Positions 1 through 12,522 of a stretch of DNA of 64,000 nt are shown here, in pieces. The notes beneath the pieces were generated by a model. The model searched no databases and was not told where the DNA came from. It saw nothing but the letters and a program-made list of their open reading frames with translations. Every line of letters begins with the position of its first letter. The stretch's first letter is position 1. This DNA is from Cristatella mucedo (Eukaryota > Bryozoa > Phylactolaemata > Cristatellidae): positions 1,745,001-1,809,000 of the forward strand of contig WPIO01000029.1 of NCBI GenBank assembly GCA_009760855.2, written 5' to 3'. A program made the translations under genes and the position numbers.

Positions 1-150
1 ACCCCCAGAGAACTGAATCTATCACTAGGCAATTAAACAGATGCTGCATATAAAGCATTACCAAATGTATGTTGGTAACATCCGCGAGCATCAGGCATAG
101 TGTAAGCGGCAGAGTGTTAGCACCTAGGTGTCCTCCATGGTGATCAACTT
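1..150 (-). repeat. LINE/SINE-type 3' tail fragment, cut by window edge
   Basis: Read on the minus strand this is the tail of the same repeat seen at 21555-21720: the hairpin arm (CAGAGAACTGAATCT on the plus strand), then CTAGGCA, then a shared stretch around GCATTACCAA and GGTAACATCC. Its ATT tail lies outside the window. No coding potential. Confidence 0.6.
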
Positions 151-445
151 AAGTTTACCCCACTGTACATGTGGATATAAATGTAGTCTGCCTTCTGTTT
201 GAGATTGATCGTATAACAGTAACACCAAATTTAGCCGTCATGTGGCAATGTCTTGCTAAATTTAGGCAGATCCTATTCACCAAGCTCGTTTACATAACCA
301 GAATGTTAGCAGCCTTTTTGTTTTCGTGTGTGTGCTGTTTTTGTGTCATTACTGTATGACTAGGATTACCCAGTCCGAGGTACATTTCTGGACTGAAAAG
401 TCCTCAAACTTCGGAAATCAAGACAGAACTTCAAACTTTGCAGAA
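151..445. other. No gene seen
   Basis: Only a 62-codon open frame with a hydrophobic end is present; it has no recognisable motif and I do not support it as a gene. Confidence 0.5.
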
Positions 446-1765
446 TATAATAATAATAATAGTGACACACGATAAAGCACCCTCATAGAACTTCTATCTG
501 TTTCTAGCTGCTTTACATTTGCTGCAAAGGAAACACAATCGAATGGTTAGTAATAGCATGCTCGATAAACAACAAGAATAACATGGTTAGGGGTGACATG
601 CACAGGGTAAGCATGCAAGTGTGGTCAGTGGCAGCATGCACAGTGTCAGCACGCATAAGCACATGAAAGACGAGTCATAGGGCCCCACTAGATGCTGTCC
701 TAAATAGGTGCGTTTTTAATTTCTTTTTAAATCAGGTCAAGTCAGGGGGACGTCGTGACGCAAGTCGGGAGAGAGTTCCAGGCTTTTGGAGCACACGAAC
801 TAAATGCATGGCCTCCGAACGATTTGAGGTTCATACGAGGTATAGGTAAACAGTTAGATTCCGAAAAGTAGGTGGGACTATGCTTAGCCTGGTGGGGCAG
901 TATACCTGATAGTTAGGCTGGAGCCAAAAAATGAAGGAACCTGAAAGTGAAGGACAAAAGCTTGAAGTCGATGTTGACTGGTAGCCAGTGCAGGTCGGCG
1001 AGAAGTTGTGTGATGTGGCAACTGCGGCGCTCACGACAGACAAACCTAGCTGCAGAGTTTTGCACCAGCTGTAAGTGTGTGATTGCACAGGCCGGTAGGC
1101 CTGCAAGCAGTGTGTTGCAGAAGTCGAGACAGGATGTCACAAATGCATGGACCAACTTAGATGTGGTATCCCTTTCTAAACAAGCCCGAATTTTAGCAAT
1201 GTTATGTTGCTGAAAGTAGGCAGATTTGATTGTGGAGCTGATGTGGTCGTCTAATAAGAGGTACTTTGGAGCATGACACCTAGATTTCGTGCATATTCAA
1301 CAGGAAATATGCTGGCAGAGCCGATTTTGAGCATTAACCTTTCCAATTTCTGAATCACACTTGGTTTGCCCATAACTATAACTTGATTTTATCATCATTC
1401 AATTTAAGAAAATTTGCTGCCATCCACGTGTGGATGTCATCAATACATGCAGCAAGAGGGTTGAGAGAATTCGACATGCTGGAGGGCTGGGAGGGATCAA
1501 AACAAAGGTGCAACTGAGTGTCATCTGCATAGAGTTAAAGCCTAGATTGTGCTTGTTAAACACATCGGCAAGAGAAAGAGTATAAACCGTGAAAAGAACA
1601 GGACCAAGCACGGAGCCCTGAGGTATCCCATATTTTAGAGGTTCATCTGATGATTTTCGTTCATTCACATCAATACTCTGGAGTCTCCCACTGAGATAGG
1701 ACCTGAACCATTGCAATGCAGTGCCAGTAATTCCCAGGCGAGATGAGAGTATAATGAAATTAAGA
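446..1765 (-). mobile_element. CR1/L2-type LINE, 5'-truncated, C-terminal RT part
   Basis: On the minus strand, about 1716-1399 encodes the RT palm region ([12 protein letters not shown], then [13 protein letters not shown]). About 1155-913 encodes the conserved LINE C-terminus ([13 protein letters not shown], then [10 protein letters not shown]). The remaining C-terminal tail and the 3' UTR follow, down to an ATT-repeat tail at about 446-465. Frameshifts separate the blocks, so the copy is dead. The closest copies here are at 54780-56275 and 4918-5665. Assignment to the CR1/L2 superfamily rests on the RT motif, the C-terminal domain pattern and the short-repeat tail. Confidence 0.85.
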
Positions 1766-2584
1766 CCGAGATTAATAACATTAATAACCGAAATTTAAGA
1801 TTGAGAAGAGGCAGCAATATCTGTTGTATATTAAGCACGCTAGTATAGCAGTTACCTTACTAGGAATGGAAGACATGCAAAATGAATTTGTTGGTAGGTT
1901 TATAGCAATTTGGAAACAGTTGGAGCTTCAATGGATAGATTTGATGGCACCGTCAGAAAGTGGAAAACTAGGAATTACTGGATGTGCAAAGAATCCCCCT
2001 CAAAAATGCAGCTAAACGACAGTGCCGGGCTCTTGTTAAGGAACTGTAAAGGTTTGGGACGTCCGGTTTTGTGCAAGCACAGAATAGATTTGTTTTCGAG
2101 ACTATGCAAGAAATCAGTGGTGAAATTAGAGTTAGCAATCAACATATTACCATTACTAATAAGAACAAGTTACAGAGAAAAGTGTAGAACTGTTACAGGA
2201 GTCATGGAAACAGTCTGAGATGCCAAAACCACAATGATATGAATATTTAGTCTATTGTATTTAGATTATGAGATCCAAGTTCAATTTAGTACTTGCAGTT
2301 GGTAAACCATGTTAATTAAGATCTAGAATGAAATGTAAAAAAATATTTATTTAACTCCACTAATCAGAAAATAATGTTGTCCTTCGTGCAATTCCATCGA
2401 CTCCTGCCTGCGGTTAGAACCATGTCTGGCCTACGGCTGTGCATGCAGAAAATAGGCTGCTTCCAACACTTGATTGTTGATTGTTACCAAGGAAATGCCC
2501 GACCAGTACATGAGATGCATTATTTATTAGAGGAGTATACTCGGTGCATCCACTAAATCTTCATTTTGAGAGTTCTGATGGTAT
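1766..2584. other. No gene seen
   Basis: Short open frames only (up to about 100 codons), without motifs. No repeat family that I recognise. Confidence 0.45.
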
Positions 2585-2785
2585 TTGTATGCTGCCACTA
2601 ACCACACTTGCATGCTGACCCTGTGCATGTCACCCCTAACCATGTTATTCATGTTGTTTATCAAGCATGATAGCACTCACCATTCGATCGTGTTTCCTTT
2701 GCAGCAAGTGTAAAGTGCCTAGAAAGAGATTGAGTTCTCTGAGGGAGCTTTATCAATATTATTATTATGATTATTACAAAATAGC
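2585..2785 (+). mobile_element. Solo LINE 3' end
   Basis: Matches the 3' UTR of the LINE copies at 5440-5665 and 8940-9148: ACCCTGTGCATGTCACCCC, then TTTGCAGCAAGTGTAAAGTG, then the terminal hairpin and ATT repeats. This is a severely 5'-truncated insertion. Confidence 0.8.
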
Positions 2786-4917
2786 ATCCTTTGAAAATAG
2801 TGGTTAAGTCGGAAGCCAGTTGTTGCTCCGGATACTGCAAAGCAGGGTAATTTTACGTGGTTTTGCATCTGGTTAGGAAAACAATGTGGTAGCATGCAAA
2901 TTCTTTGTTTTAATTAAATTTGGTTGAGCATCAGTTAATAAAACACTAAATTGTTCGAGGTTATATCTCGATTCCCATCTTAAGTGTATTTGTCAGGCCA
3001 GCACTGAGTATATTATCTTCACAAGCCGTTGTCATGCGTTATTGGCACTTGTAGTGTATCATTGCTGTTTGTAGAGGCATCGCCGATTCGTTGCACTGTT
3101 CTACCGTTCAGAAGTAATTGTGTAAAGCAGCCTCTCGACCTCCATTTTGTTGACATTGGTCATCAGTTCCTGCTGTTGGAATCACACTCTGACTCAGGCA
3201 CCCTCGAAGCAAGGCACGTTGTAGCGCCGTAGCCACATTCTACAAGTGAAGAGTTCAAATTTCTTCATGGTGTTTGTCGGGCGGCTGTTAGGCGATTGAG
3301 CTAGTGAACCTTTAGAACCTGACCCGGTGTGCTGCCCACATTAGCATTTTGCTGTTTTGCCTGTTAAAGCCTGCTTATATGTTAATCTGCTCATTCTCAT
3401 TTAGTAATACCTCATTTGTGCTGACCAGCCTGCAGGCACCACCACAAGCTCGGTTCATGTGTCTTTTGCCTCAAGTACAGCCTGTGACCCACTATTAGTT
3501 TTCAGGCCTTTTCCCTACTTAATCCTTACGAGTTATACCAATTGTAAGGCATGTAGGTTTGGGGTTTTTTAGCTGCTGTCATATGTAGTAGTTCCTTTGT
3601 CACATCCCATGCCATCAAAGCAACACTTTTTCTCCACTTGATTGCCATATAGAAAGGTTGGAAAAGTGCAAGCTTCTGCTTGGTAACTGCACTGCATGTA
3701 CAAGTGCCCTGTTGAAGGAAAATGATGCCGTGTGCCTGTTTGAAATACTCAGGCTTTGCAAGCTAAACATATCGACACCGATGTCTGTTTTGTAAGCGGT
3801 TTTCATTTTCGGGTTTGGGCATTTTACTTGTCATTGTTTTGTCAACCAACTCTTAATGACGTGATGAGCAGATTTTGTTCTTTTATGCTAGTCAGTCTGT
3901 CAGCTACCTCCCTCAATGACAGATTTGGCCTTCATTTTCAGCTAACGATATAAAGCTCAACAGATTGCTGGGAATGAGGCGCTTTGGTAGGGGCTTGGCG
4001 AGGCACTTGTCTCTTAGAAACTAACCTGGAAGCAAGCAGCATGCCACAGGTCCACCACCCAGCATACTCTTTTTGCCCCACCCTGGAAGTTGGTTAGCCA
4101 TCCCCTTCAGCGATTGGAGTGGGCTGCTTGAGCTTCTAGGAATGACAGGGCTGTGGATATGCACTGAAGCACCTTTCTCCAAGCTATGCCTCTAGAGATG
4201 GACTAGGTCTTACCCACAGTGAGAGAAGCCTGCCTGGTGGTGCCTGCCTCAGACAGGCAGCTACCAAGTCGATCTCTTCTGAGGGGGGGGGGTAAAGGCT
4301 TTCTAGACCTCTTTGCCAACAGATTTGCCAGAATGCTGCCTCTTTGTGTCGGGTAACGTCGGGTAACAAGCCTGAAGAGCTCTGCTTCTGAGTCGGTCTC
4401 GTGAGGTGAGCTCAAGCTTTTCCAGATTCCCTCCCTTGAATTTTCAGAATATTTGCTTTTAAAAACCAGCTCCGTAGGTTTAAAGTAGATTCTGCCCTCG
4501 AGTATTAATCATGTAGGCAGTGCCCAGAGATCTTGCCATTCAGCCATCTCACGGTACGTGATCATTCCAGTTCGACAGTGCTAGGTGGCTAAATGAGTTG
4601 AGATATTGTATATAAGTCGCACAAGTTCCTCGGTAAGCACTCACAACCCATGCTTCCTGATACACAAATTTAGTCGTAATGCTATAAAAACTTTTGAATT
4701 GCTGTTGGGTGCTGCATTGCAACCACTCTACTATATATCGAGCAGTAGTTGACCCCTTGAAATTCTCACTGCTCGACTGATACCGGACAGACTGGTAAGA
4801 ATGACTATGCAGACTGCCCCTACAGTGACAATGCAGAATCCCTGGATGGATTGCTTGCATTGAGCGGTAACCACGTTTACAATCCGAATTACTCTCACGA
4901 CCCTGCACATGATGTGG
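2786..4917. other. No gene seen
   Basis: About 2.1 kb without recognisable coding or repeat signal. It contains a nine-base G run near 4284. Open frames reach 119 codons (4549-4908, minus), but I see no domain. An upstream exon of the TRMT44-like gene could lie here, but none is recognisable. Confidence 0.4.
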
Positions 4918-5665
4918 TAGCTAATAAAGGTACCACATCTAAGGTGGTCCATGCATTCGTGACATCCCGTCTCGACTTCTGCAACTCACTGCTTACTGGC
5001 CTACCAGCATGTGCAATCAGGCGATTGCAGCTGGTGCAAAACTCTGCAGCTAGGCTTGTCTGTCGTGAGCATTGCAGTTGCCACATTACTCCACTTCTCG
5101 CCGACCTGCACTGGCTACCAGTCAAGCAACGGATTGACTTCAAGGTTTTGTCGCTCACTTTTAGGTCCCTTCATTCTATGGCTCCAGCCTATCTGTCAGA
5201 TATACTACCCCATCAGGCCAAGCATCGTACCACCCGCTTTTCGGAATACAACAGTCTAGAAATACCTCATACAAACCTTAAATCCTTTAGAGACCGTGCA
5301 TTTAGTTCATATGCTCCCAAAGCCTGGAACTCCCTGCCGACCTGCGTCAGAACATCCCCTGACCTGACCACATTTAAAAGGAACCTAAAAACACACCTAT
5401 TTAGAACAGCATTTAGTGGGTCCCTGTGATTCGTCCTTGATGTGCTTATGCGTGCTGACACTGTGCATGCTGCCACTAACCACATTTGCATGCTGACCCT
5501 GTGCATGTCACCCCTAACCATGTTATTCATTTCGTTTGTTTTTCAAGCATGATTTTACTTACCATTCAATTGCATTTCACTTTACAGCAAATGTAAAGCG
5601 CCTAGAGAGAGATCTAGTTCTCTGAGTGTGCTTTATCAAGTGAATTATTATTATTATTATTAATA
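4918..5665 (+). mobile_element. LINE, 5'-truncated, C-terminal domain and 3' UTR
   Basis: Begins at sequence homologous to the C-terminal third of the LINE ORF. It reads without a frameshift to a TGA at about 5429, through [45 protein letters not shown] and [14 protein letters not shown]. The 3' UTR follows, with the terminal hairpin (AAGCGCCTAGAGAGAG ... GTTCTCTGAG) and an ATT tail at 5643-5661. The uninterrupted frame suggests a fairly recent insertion. It lacks endonuclease and RT catalytic motifs. Confidence 0.9.
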
Positions 5666-6037
5666 CAAGAAAGAAATCGAAAAGCAGTTTTTGATGGCCT
5701 AAGGCGCCACCGTCTGACAAAACATAAAGAAGTCGTTGTCACGTACAGATTTTTCGGGAAGCCACATGCTTTAGTGGAGCTAGGTTTATCCCTGTGATAT
5801 TGCTTGACATACCGCATGTATGTAGATATGTATGTTTCGCTTAATTCTCGGGGCTGTACTGCCACATGGCGGTGGCATAACCTGCTTATTAGTTATGATT
5901 GTGCCTACCTATTATTGCCTCGTCATCATCGTTCACATACATTTCTATATATTGTTGCTGCTGCTAAGATCCGTGAATTATGCATTAACAAAACCGCTCC
6001 TTTGGTATTCCTAGCATTGTCTCGAACCACTCAGCGC
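5666..6037. other. No gene seen
   Basis: Spacer between the LINE tail and the next repeat. Small open frames only. Confidence 0.5.
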
Positions 6038-6298
6038 TTTCTATGTAATGTAATCTTATGTCTCTCCGGCTGTAACTCCACAGTCATAAAGACTATGTGT
6101 GTGTTATGCAGGAAAGTTTTGTATGGCATACTCACAGCCTAAGCGGCTTTCGGTATGCATTCGGTAGCCAACAGACTTCGTCTCACGCAACACAGAAAGT
6201 GGGAAGCATAGCAGAGTCAGGAGAGCAGTTGAGGTAGTGATTAGTATAGAAGTAGCAGCTCAGGACCACTGTAAAGGATGAGCCATAGTCGGCAGCAG
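6038..6298 (-). repeat. Interspersed repeat 'RETKSV', full copy
   Basis: Reverse complement of 53717-53965, and partly of 51770-51904. All three copies carry the frame [10 protein letters not shown]...SRLGCE...PA followed by TAA, then GTTACAGACGGAGA-type sequence and ACATTACATT. This copy lies head to head with the endonuclease end of the LINE starting near 6321. I do not recognise the family, and no terminal inverted repeats are visible. Confidence 0.75.
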
Positions 6299-6320
6299 GA
6301 AAGTAGTTTCTCTCTCAAGT

Positions 6321-7031
6321 GTGACTGTAAATCACTCCAACCCAGTGGTCATCAGGCTTGTTATAACTCCTGCGGCCCAACTTAACACTTGTCTTTGGAA
6401 CCCCCGTTTAATGTGCAATAAACTCCTATTAATAATCAACCTTATTTCTGAAAAAGGCATCGACCTGCTCGCCTTATCCGAAACTTGGCTAAAATTGGTA
6501 AACTGCCTGATTATTAACATTGCAACCCCGGCAGACTTCTCCTTCCACACCCCTAAATCAATCAGAACTGGAGCTGGAGTCGCTATTATTACCCACACAT
6601 TCTTCAATTTCAAGCCCTTTGCAGTCCCCTCGATGCAGCTTTTCCAATCTATCGTTTTGAGTTCACCCGACAACAAGCTACCAATGGTAGCAGGAGCCTA
6701 TCGTCCTCCAGATACTAAGTCCTCCTTTATCTCAGATTTCTCTGATCTCAGTTTGATTCTGTGTTCAAGAAATCGATCTTTCCTCATTATGGGTGATTTT
6801 AACATTCACTTTGATAACTTATCCGAAGCTTTCAGCACTGAATTTCGTTCATTGACTGACTTATTGTCTCTTGTGGCTCATGTACTTGGCCCCACTCACA
6901 TCAAGGGTCACACACTCGACCAACATTTCTCATACAACGGCACGCTATCATCACCAATTATTACGAAAGTCTGCTTATCTGACCACATGCAGATCTCATC
7001 AAGTCTGCAACCTGCCCTCCTCCTCGTCTAA
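6321..7031 (+). pseudogene. LINE endonuclease (EEP fold) domain
   Basis: The 236-codon frame carries the order of motifs expected of a LINE apurinic-type endonuclease: an N-terminal LWNPRLMCNK segment, LLALSETWL (the catalytic Glu motif), the GAGVAII strand, VAGAYRPP, LIMGDFNIHF (Asp/Asn motif), a degraded LDQHFS and SDHMQI (terminal Asp-His). In an active element it would nick target DNA for target-primed reverse transcription. The frame stops at 7031 before any RT, and the linker to RT is broken. It is therefore a fragment of a dead polyprotein, not a host gene. Confidence 0.85.
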
Positions 7032-7585
7032 AATTCCCTGTGAATCGCGAAACCTCATGACCCTTGACATGATGGTGTCCGTGCGAGAATATCTGCTTTG
7101 CCTCTTCTGCTCAACCCCTTTCTGACCTGTCATTGTTGGTAGATTGCTACAACACGACACTAGCTGTCACACTCGACTAGTTTGCACCTCTGACTAAGCA
7201 CATTGTGCACCCTCGCCCAGACGGCCTACGGTTTACTGCAGACATGAAACTAGCTAGGTTGAAAGCAAGCTTGAAAAAGCATACACAAGATCAGGACTGT
7301 CTATCGGCAAGCATGCGAGGACTACTGTCGATCATACCAATCGATCCTAGCAAAAGCCAAGTCTAGCTTCCATAAAAACATTGTGGATAACCCAAGTACA
7401 TAATAAAAAAATACCTATGTCTACGATCAACCATCTCCTTAAGTGCTTTCAGGTTAGCTCCTTACCTAATGATCCTTGTGATGATCTAGCTGATTGCTTC
7501 TCTAGCTTATTTGTCAATAAGATAGACAAGATTAGGGAGTCCATCCCTAGGGTGGCCATTCCTAGCTAAGACACTGGGACGAGTC

Positions 7586-7999
7586 GTGGCTGACCAGCTG
7601 AACTCATATTTTGAAATTTCAAACCTTGCTAGTAAGTTCCAGTCTGGTTTTGGAGCTAATCACTCCACAGAGTCAGCATTGGTTCGGGTGTTTAACGACT
7701 TACTTAAGAATGCAGACTTACATAGAGTATCTCTGCTTGTTTTGCTTGATCTTTCGGCAGCTTTTGATATTATCGACCACCAAGTCCTTCGTGAGCGCCC
7801 CTCATCTCGCCTGGAGATCACTGGCACTGCACTGCAATTGTTCAGGTCCTATCTCAGTGGGAGACTCCAGAGTATTGATGTGAATGGACACAGATCCTCC
7901 AAGGAACCTCTGAAATATGGGATACCTCAGGTGCTTGGTCCCGTTCGTTTCACGGTTTATACTCGTCCTCTTGCCGATCGATTGACAGGCACAATCTAG
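7586..7999 (+). pseudogene. LINE reverse transcriptase palm fragment
   Basis: The frame reads [31 protein letters not shown] (motif A; the first Asp is the catalytic one and is retained), then a [12 protein letters not shown]-like stretch and KYGIPQ. A deletion removes part of the motif B region, since PQGSVLGP is shortened to PQVLGP. The frame ends at 7999, just before a damaged YADD region. Part of the LINE at 6299-9148. Confidence 0.85.
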
Positions 8000-9148
8000 G
8001 CTTTCACTTCTATGTGATGACACTCGGTTCTATGTTTGCTTTGATCCATCCCAGTCTACCAGCACGTCGAATTCTCTCAACTCCCTTGCTGCATGTCGAA
8101 TTCTCTCAACTTCCTCCCATGATGACACCCGCACATTGATGGCAGCACATTTTCTTAAATTGAATGATGATAAAACCAACGTACTGGTTATAAGCAAACC
8201 ATGTGTGATTCAGAAATCGAAAGGTTAATGCTCACGATCGGCTTTTCCAGCATATGTGATGTTGAATTTGCACGAAATCTGGGCCCACGAAACCTGGTTC
8301 CAAAGTGACCTTTCATTAGACGACTGCATCAGCTCCACAGTCAAGTCTGCCTACTTTCAGCTAACGTGACAATGCTGAATATACGTGATAATGCTAAAAT
8401 TTGGGCTTGGTTAGCCAGGGATACTACAGTAAATTGGCCCATGCATTTATGACATCCCATCTCGACTTCTGTAACTCACTGGTTGCTGGTCTACCTGCCT
8501 GTCCAATCAGGCACACACAGCTTTTGCAAACTCAGCAGCTAGGCTTGACTGTCGTGACCGGCGCAGTTGCCACATCACACCATTTCTTGCCGACCTTCAC
8601 TGGCTCCCAGTCAAGCAACGAATCGTCTTCCAGGTTCTGTCAATCACTTTTTGGTCTCTTCATCCTTTGGCTCCAGCCTATCTGTCAGATCTACTCCTCC
8701 ACCATGCCATGCATCGTACCACCTGCTTTTCGGAATTCAACAGTTTACCAATACCATGTACAAACCTCAAATTGTTTGGAGACCGTACATTTAGCTCGTA
8801 TGCTCCCAAAGCCTGAACTCACTCCCGACCTGCGTCACAACATCCCCTGACTTGACCACATTTAAAAAGAACTTAAAAATGCACCGTTTTAGGACAGCAT
8901 TTCATGGGTCCCCGTGATTCGTCCTTTATGTGCTTATGCATGCTAGCCCTGTCCATGCTGCCACTAACCACATTTGCATGCTGACCCTGTGCGTGTCACC
9001 CCTAACCATGTTAATCATGTTGTTTATTAAGCATGATAGCACTCAACATTCGATCGTGTTTCTTTTGCAGCAAATGTAAAGCGCCCAGAAAGAGATTGAG
9101 TTCTCTTAGGACGCTTGATCAAGTGTATTATTATTATTATAAGTAGGA

Positions 9149-9723
9149 TACATTGCTTTTCATTGACTAAGCCCCACCGATCACTGTCGGGACCGAAGAT
9201 GCACACATTATTCGGAAAAATCGGGACGATAAAAGTTTGCTAGTTAGTGTGTGAAGTCACAATAATGCAGCTGTTTTGGATGTTCTTATCACTTGCAGGC
9301 CTGCCATGTTTCTCTAACATTGATCGTATGAATGCATATGTGGACATTCTTAGAGCTGGGCTCTGACAGACCGTATGTCAGTAATCTTAGTGGTTACATT
9401 GCTACCTTACATGGAAGTCTCCTTTCTAAGGTTGAGCCTATTTTCTCGACATTGTGGACAACGAGTACTACAAATGGGGAGTTGTGTTGTTGCCGTCTTT
9501 GGCTCGACATTTTCGATGTCACCGTTTTATTGTGAACTGCAGTTGTTTGCTTCCTGAGAACAGCCAATCGCTGGTGCTCGTGTGCCGAGTGAAGCATTTG
9601 TACATTAGGTCATTGTTTCATGGCTGCAGGCGTCAGTATGCATGCATGTCGATGAATTTGACCTTGTATAGCATTGTTGCATTTGTATACATGCATTTGT
9701 TTCTACTGTGTGCGTGTTTTCAG
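9149..9723. other. Possible upstream TRMT44 coding, unresolved
   Basis: A plus-strand open stretch around 9437-9633 reads YFLDIVDNEYYKWGVVLLPS. This is loosely like the segment that precedes the first secure exon in vertebrate TRMT44. A GT at about 9634 (CA|GTATGC) would give the right phase for the exon at 9724, but the resulting linker looks too long. I do not call an exon here. Confidence 0.25.
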
Positions 9724-9937
9724 GCTGACTGTTCGACAATGCCACATGCCCTCTGCTGCACCACTGGAGTTGTATACTTCGGCGTGGCTGGCAGGCCCTC
9801 TTCTTCAGAAGATTGTATCTTGGGGCTCTGCAGCATCTATCTCCACCAGCAGAAACAGCTTGAGACTTGTCGCGGTCGACAGATATTACCAGCTGTACCA
9901 TAAAATGAAGAGCAAGTATGGCATTGCGATTGCCCAG
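9724..9937 (+). CDS. TRMT44: TRMT44-like exon, first secure one
   Basis: Acceptor TTTTCAG before 9724, donor CCCAG|GTATAG after 9937. The first base completes a codon from an unseen upstream exon. Encodes AWLAGPLLQKIVSWG and YYQLYHKMKSKYG, which align in order with the TWLGEELL and YQELKEKY regions of vertebrate TRMT44. Ends in phase 0, joining directly to VWPECTDP. Confidence 0.82.
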
Positions 9938-12452
9938 GTATAGCAGTGATCTGTCTCATAGCTGATCAATTACGTCTGTTCTGACCTATCTTATCCTCAT
10001 GCCTCGGCTGCTGTAGCTGTGCATTCATGTAAGGAACCAGGCAACAAACCTTGAGATTCTTTCAAAAATGGATTCGTAAATCGTTTACATATATGCTTGC
10101 ATCATCTACTTGAAACCTTCTGCTCTTGCCGGCATCTGTACTAGAGCTCTAGGTCTAATGCTGTGTGGCTCTGCATACGCCGACCAACTTGGTGTCCATC
10201 GCAGGTAGCCTGCAACGCTGAGGTGTTGCACTGGCTTCCGCCTGCCGACTTTGAATGTGCTGAAGAAAAATTGCTAATCTTCTTTTTGGTCGGCTGCCCC
10301 AAAGTTGTTCGTTTCTTCGCTGCTCTCTGTACTGGCGCAAAGGCGTGCCATCATCTCGTGCATTTTTTGGTTTGAGTGCTTCTAGTGTTACCGGGATCTG
10401 TGCTGGTGCGTGGGGAAGGGAATGCATGCGAAAGTCGACCAAACCTTGGATTGACCGCAACTCTGCCCACTCCAACCCATAGTTGTGCTGCTGAAACCCA
10501 AGCCAGCCGGCAAGCCTCGACTAATCTGCTTTTCGCATAGCTGTTCCGAACCTCACATTTTCGCATAGCTGTTCCGAACCTCACATATGGTTTCTTGCTG
10601 CCGCACACCTCGATATGTCTGACGTGAGCGGTCCTCGAAGACCTCTAATATGTGGTGCTTGTAGTCCGTTGGCCAGCTTTCGTCAGGAAAGTAAAAGGCA
10701 ATGCTGCAGTGGTACAGTTTCATACTGTGTAATGGCTTAATCACTGTGGATGCAGGTACATGCCAAAAGTGATTCGGTGTGAAAGACAGTGCATTATGAG
10801 AGATGAACAACACTTTCTGCCAACGACTGACATATAGTGGATTTGCCTGGCGCTCAAAACAGCCCATGAGGCTCTTAGGCTCTTTAGTTCTTAACTGCGG
10901 AAGAGCATTACACCTGACAAAGAAGAGCGAGGTGACAGCACATGTATTAATCGAGACATTTATCAGCAACCTTTCATTGCTTTTTTCCTTATAACTTTTG
11001 CTTATATACTTATTGTTTCCTATTTGCCCATCATTGATCTCAGTCTTTTTGTTGCCTCGTTTGCTTATCGCTTTGAAGAGTGTCAATTTCAAGATTTGGA
11101 AGCTCGTGTGAGTTACTTATTCAAGTTATTTCTAACAGGTTCTAAAGAGAGACAGCAGAGCATCGTCACCTCGAACAATTTTTGTTGAATTGTAGTATGT
11201 TATGGCTGGTGTACTGTACAGATAACATTAGCCGGTGTACTGTATGGCTCGTTCCCAAATTCGTGGAAGAGGCAAAAGCATCATTGAACGTGTAAAGCCA
11301 AAGCTTTTGCCTGTGGCTGTTAAATTTTGGGGGTCCATCGAGTAAAAATGATATAAGTTATGAGTTTAAATCACACACAAAGAGAATCAAATGTCTATCC
11401 AGGCACTGTACAACTCGTTGCTATAGAAGCAGCTACCAAGAGTTAATGGCAAGTGAGGTATCGTGCTTAGACAAGTGTGCATAAGCACACATGAAGACAC
11501 TCGCTCGGGGTAGCTGGTAAGTATTACCCCTGGTTAGTAGCATGCAGTGAGTCACGCACCTATATACCATAGCTAGATGAGCTTGCCATGTGCCTGTACA
11601 TCAGCCGGCCTTTACAGTTCTATGGCAGCGCAGTATTCTTCAAACTAGATTTGGTTGTTTTAACTGCTCACTCTACTCAATTTTGGGTCTATAGATGTTG
11701 TTAACATACCTTTCCACTAGATTATACCCACATTACCAAAGTTCTTACAGTTTGAATACAGTGTGATGGTATTTTGGTGAACAATTACTCTCATACATCC
11801 ATTATACCGTTAGCATGCCAGCAGCAGCAGACCCGGGTACCCAAATAGACATGACCGCGTGTGTTTTCATGCATCCATGATGAATGTAGCTTCAGTGCAT
11901 TGCAAATAGGGCATTATATGTCCTTGCGTTTTCATGAGTTAGCAACAAATAGCAACCGACCCCCAGTCGCTTACAGCTATTCCCACCGACTGTTTCTAAT
12001 TGGGGCTGCTACTGAGTCTGGACTCTTACGGTTTTGTTAGCCTATCTCTATCTAGGTCTTGAGCTAGATCGATCGTGGTTGCTAGGATCTCCACCATCTG
12101 TTAGACCATAAAAATATAAATAATTCAATGTATATCTTTATTTATTTATTCAACATAGCACATGTATATATAATTATAAAATAAATATAATTCAATAGAA
12201 TATATTATATATAATTTGTATAGCTGTAAGAGAACTTGATGGTGAGCTGTGATGGCACACTAGGTAAGGCGGTTGCTTTCATGACCTCGGTCCCGAGGTC
12301 GTGGGTTCGATTCCTGCGGCGGGGCGATCCTTTATCGCCACTGCAAGCGGTGGTGATAGCCGTAAAGGCTCTTCTGTCGCTACACGAAAAGAGGCTGTTT
12401 AATCAGCTAGGAAAAAAAATGTCTTCAGGTGCTTCACATTCTTATGCCGTGG

Positions 12453-12522
<70 letters not shown>

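Larger units (their letters stand above)
6299..9148 (+). mobile_element. CR1/L2-type LINE, near full length but degenerate
   Basis: The longest LINE copy in the window. In order: an AP-endonuclease-like domain (6321-7031), a degraded linker (7040-7560), RT motifs (7586-7999), a frameshifted RT C-terminus with the palm and C-terminal motifs (8040-8870), the 3' UTR (8900-9120) and an ATT tail (about 9128-9140). There are several frameshifts. A direct duplication around TCGAATTCTCTCAACT near 8069 and 8097 breaks the frame after the YADD region. No ORF1 is visible. The 5' side abuts the repeat at 6038-6298, so the 5' end is probably truncated. Confidence 0.88.

Noticed and set aside
9437-9633. 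Upstream TRMT44 exon reading DNEYYKWGVVLLPS
   Set aside because: The resemblance to the family is weak, and the only phase-compatible donor leaves an overlong linker; kept as a possibility, not called as an exon.
12237-12330. Genuine tRNA gene
   Set aside because: A and B boxes are present, but no full cloverleaf acceptor stem is visible and the same unit recurs as a dispersed SINE.
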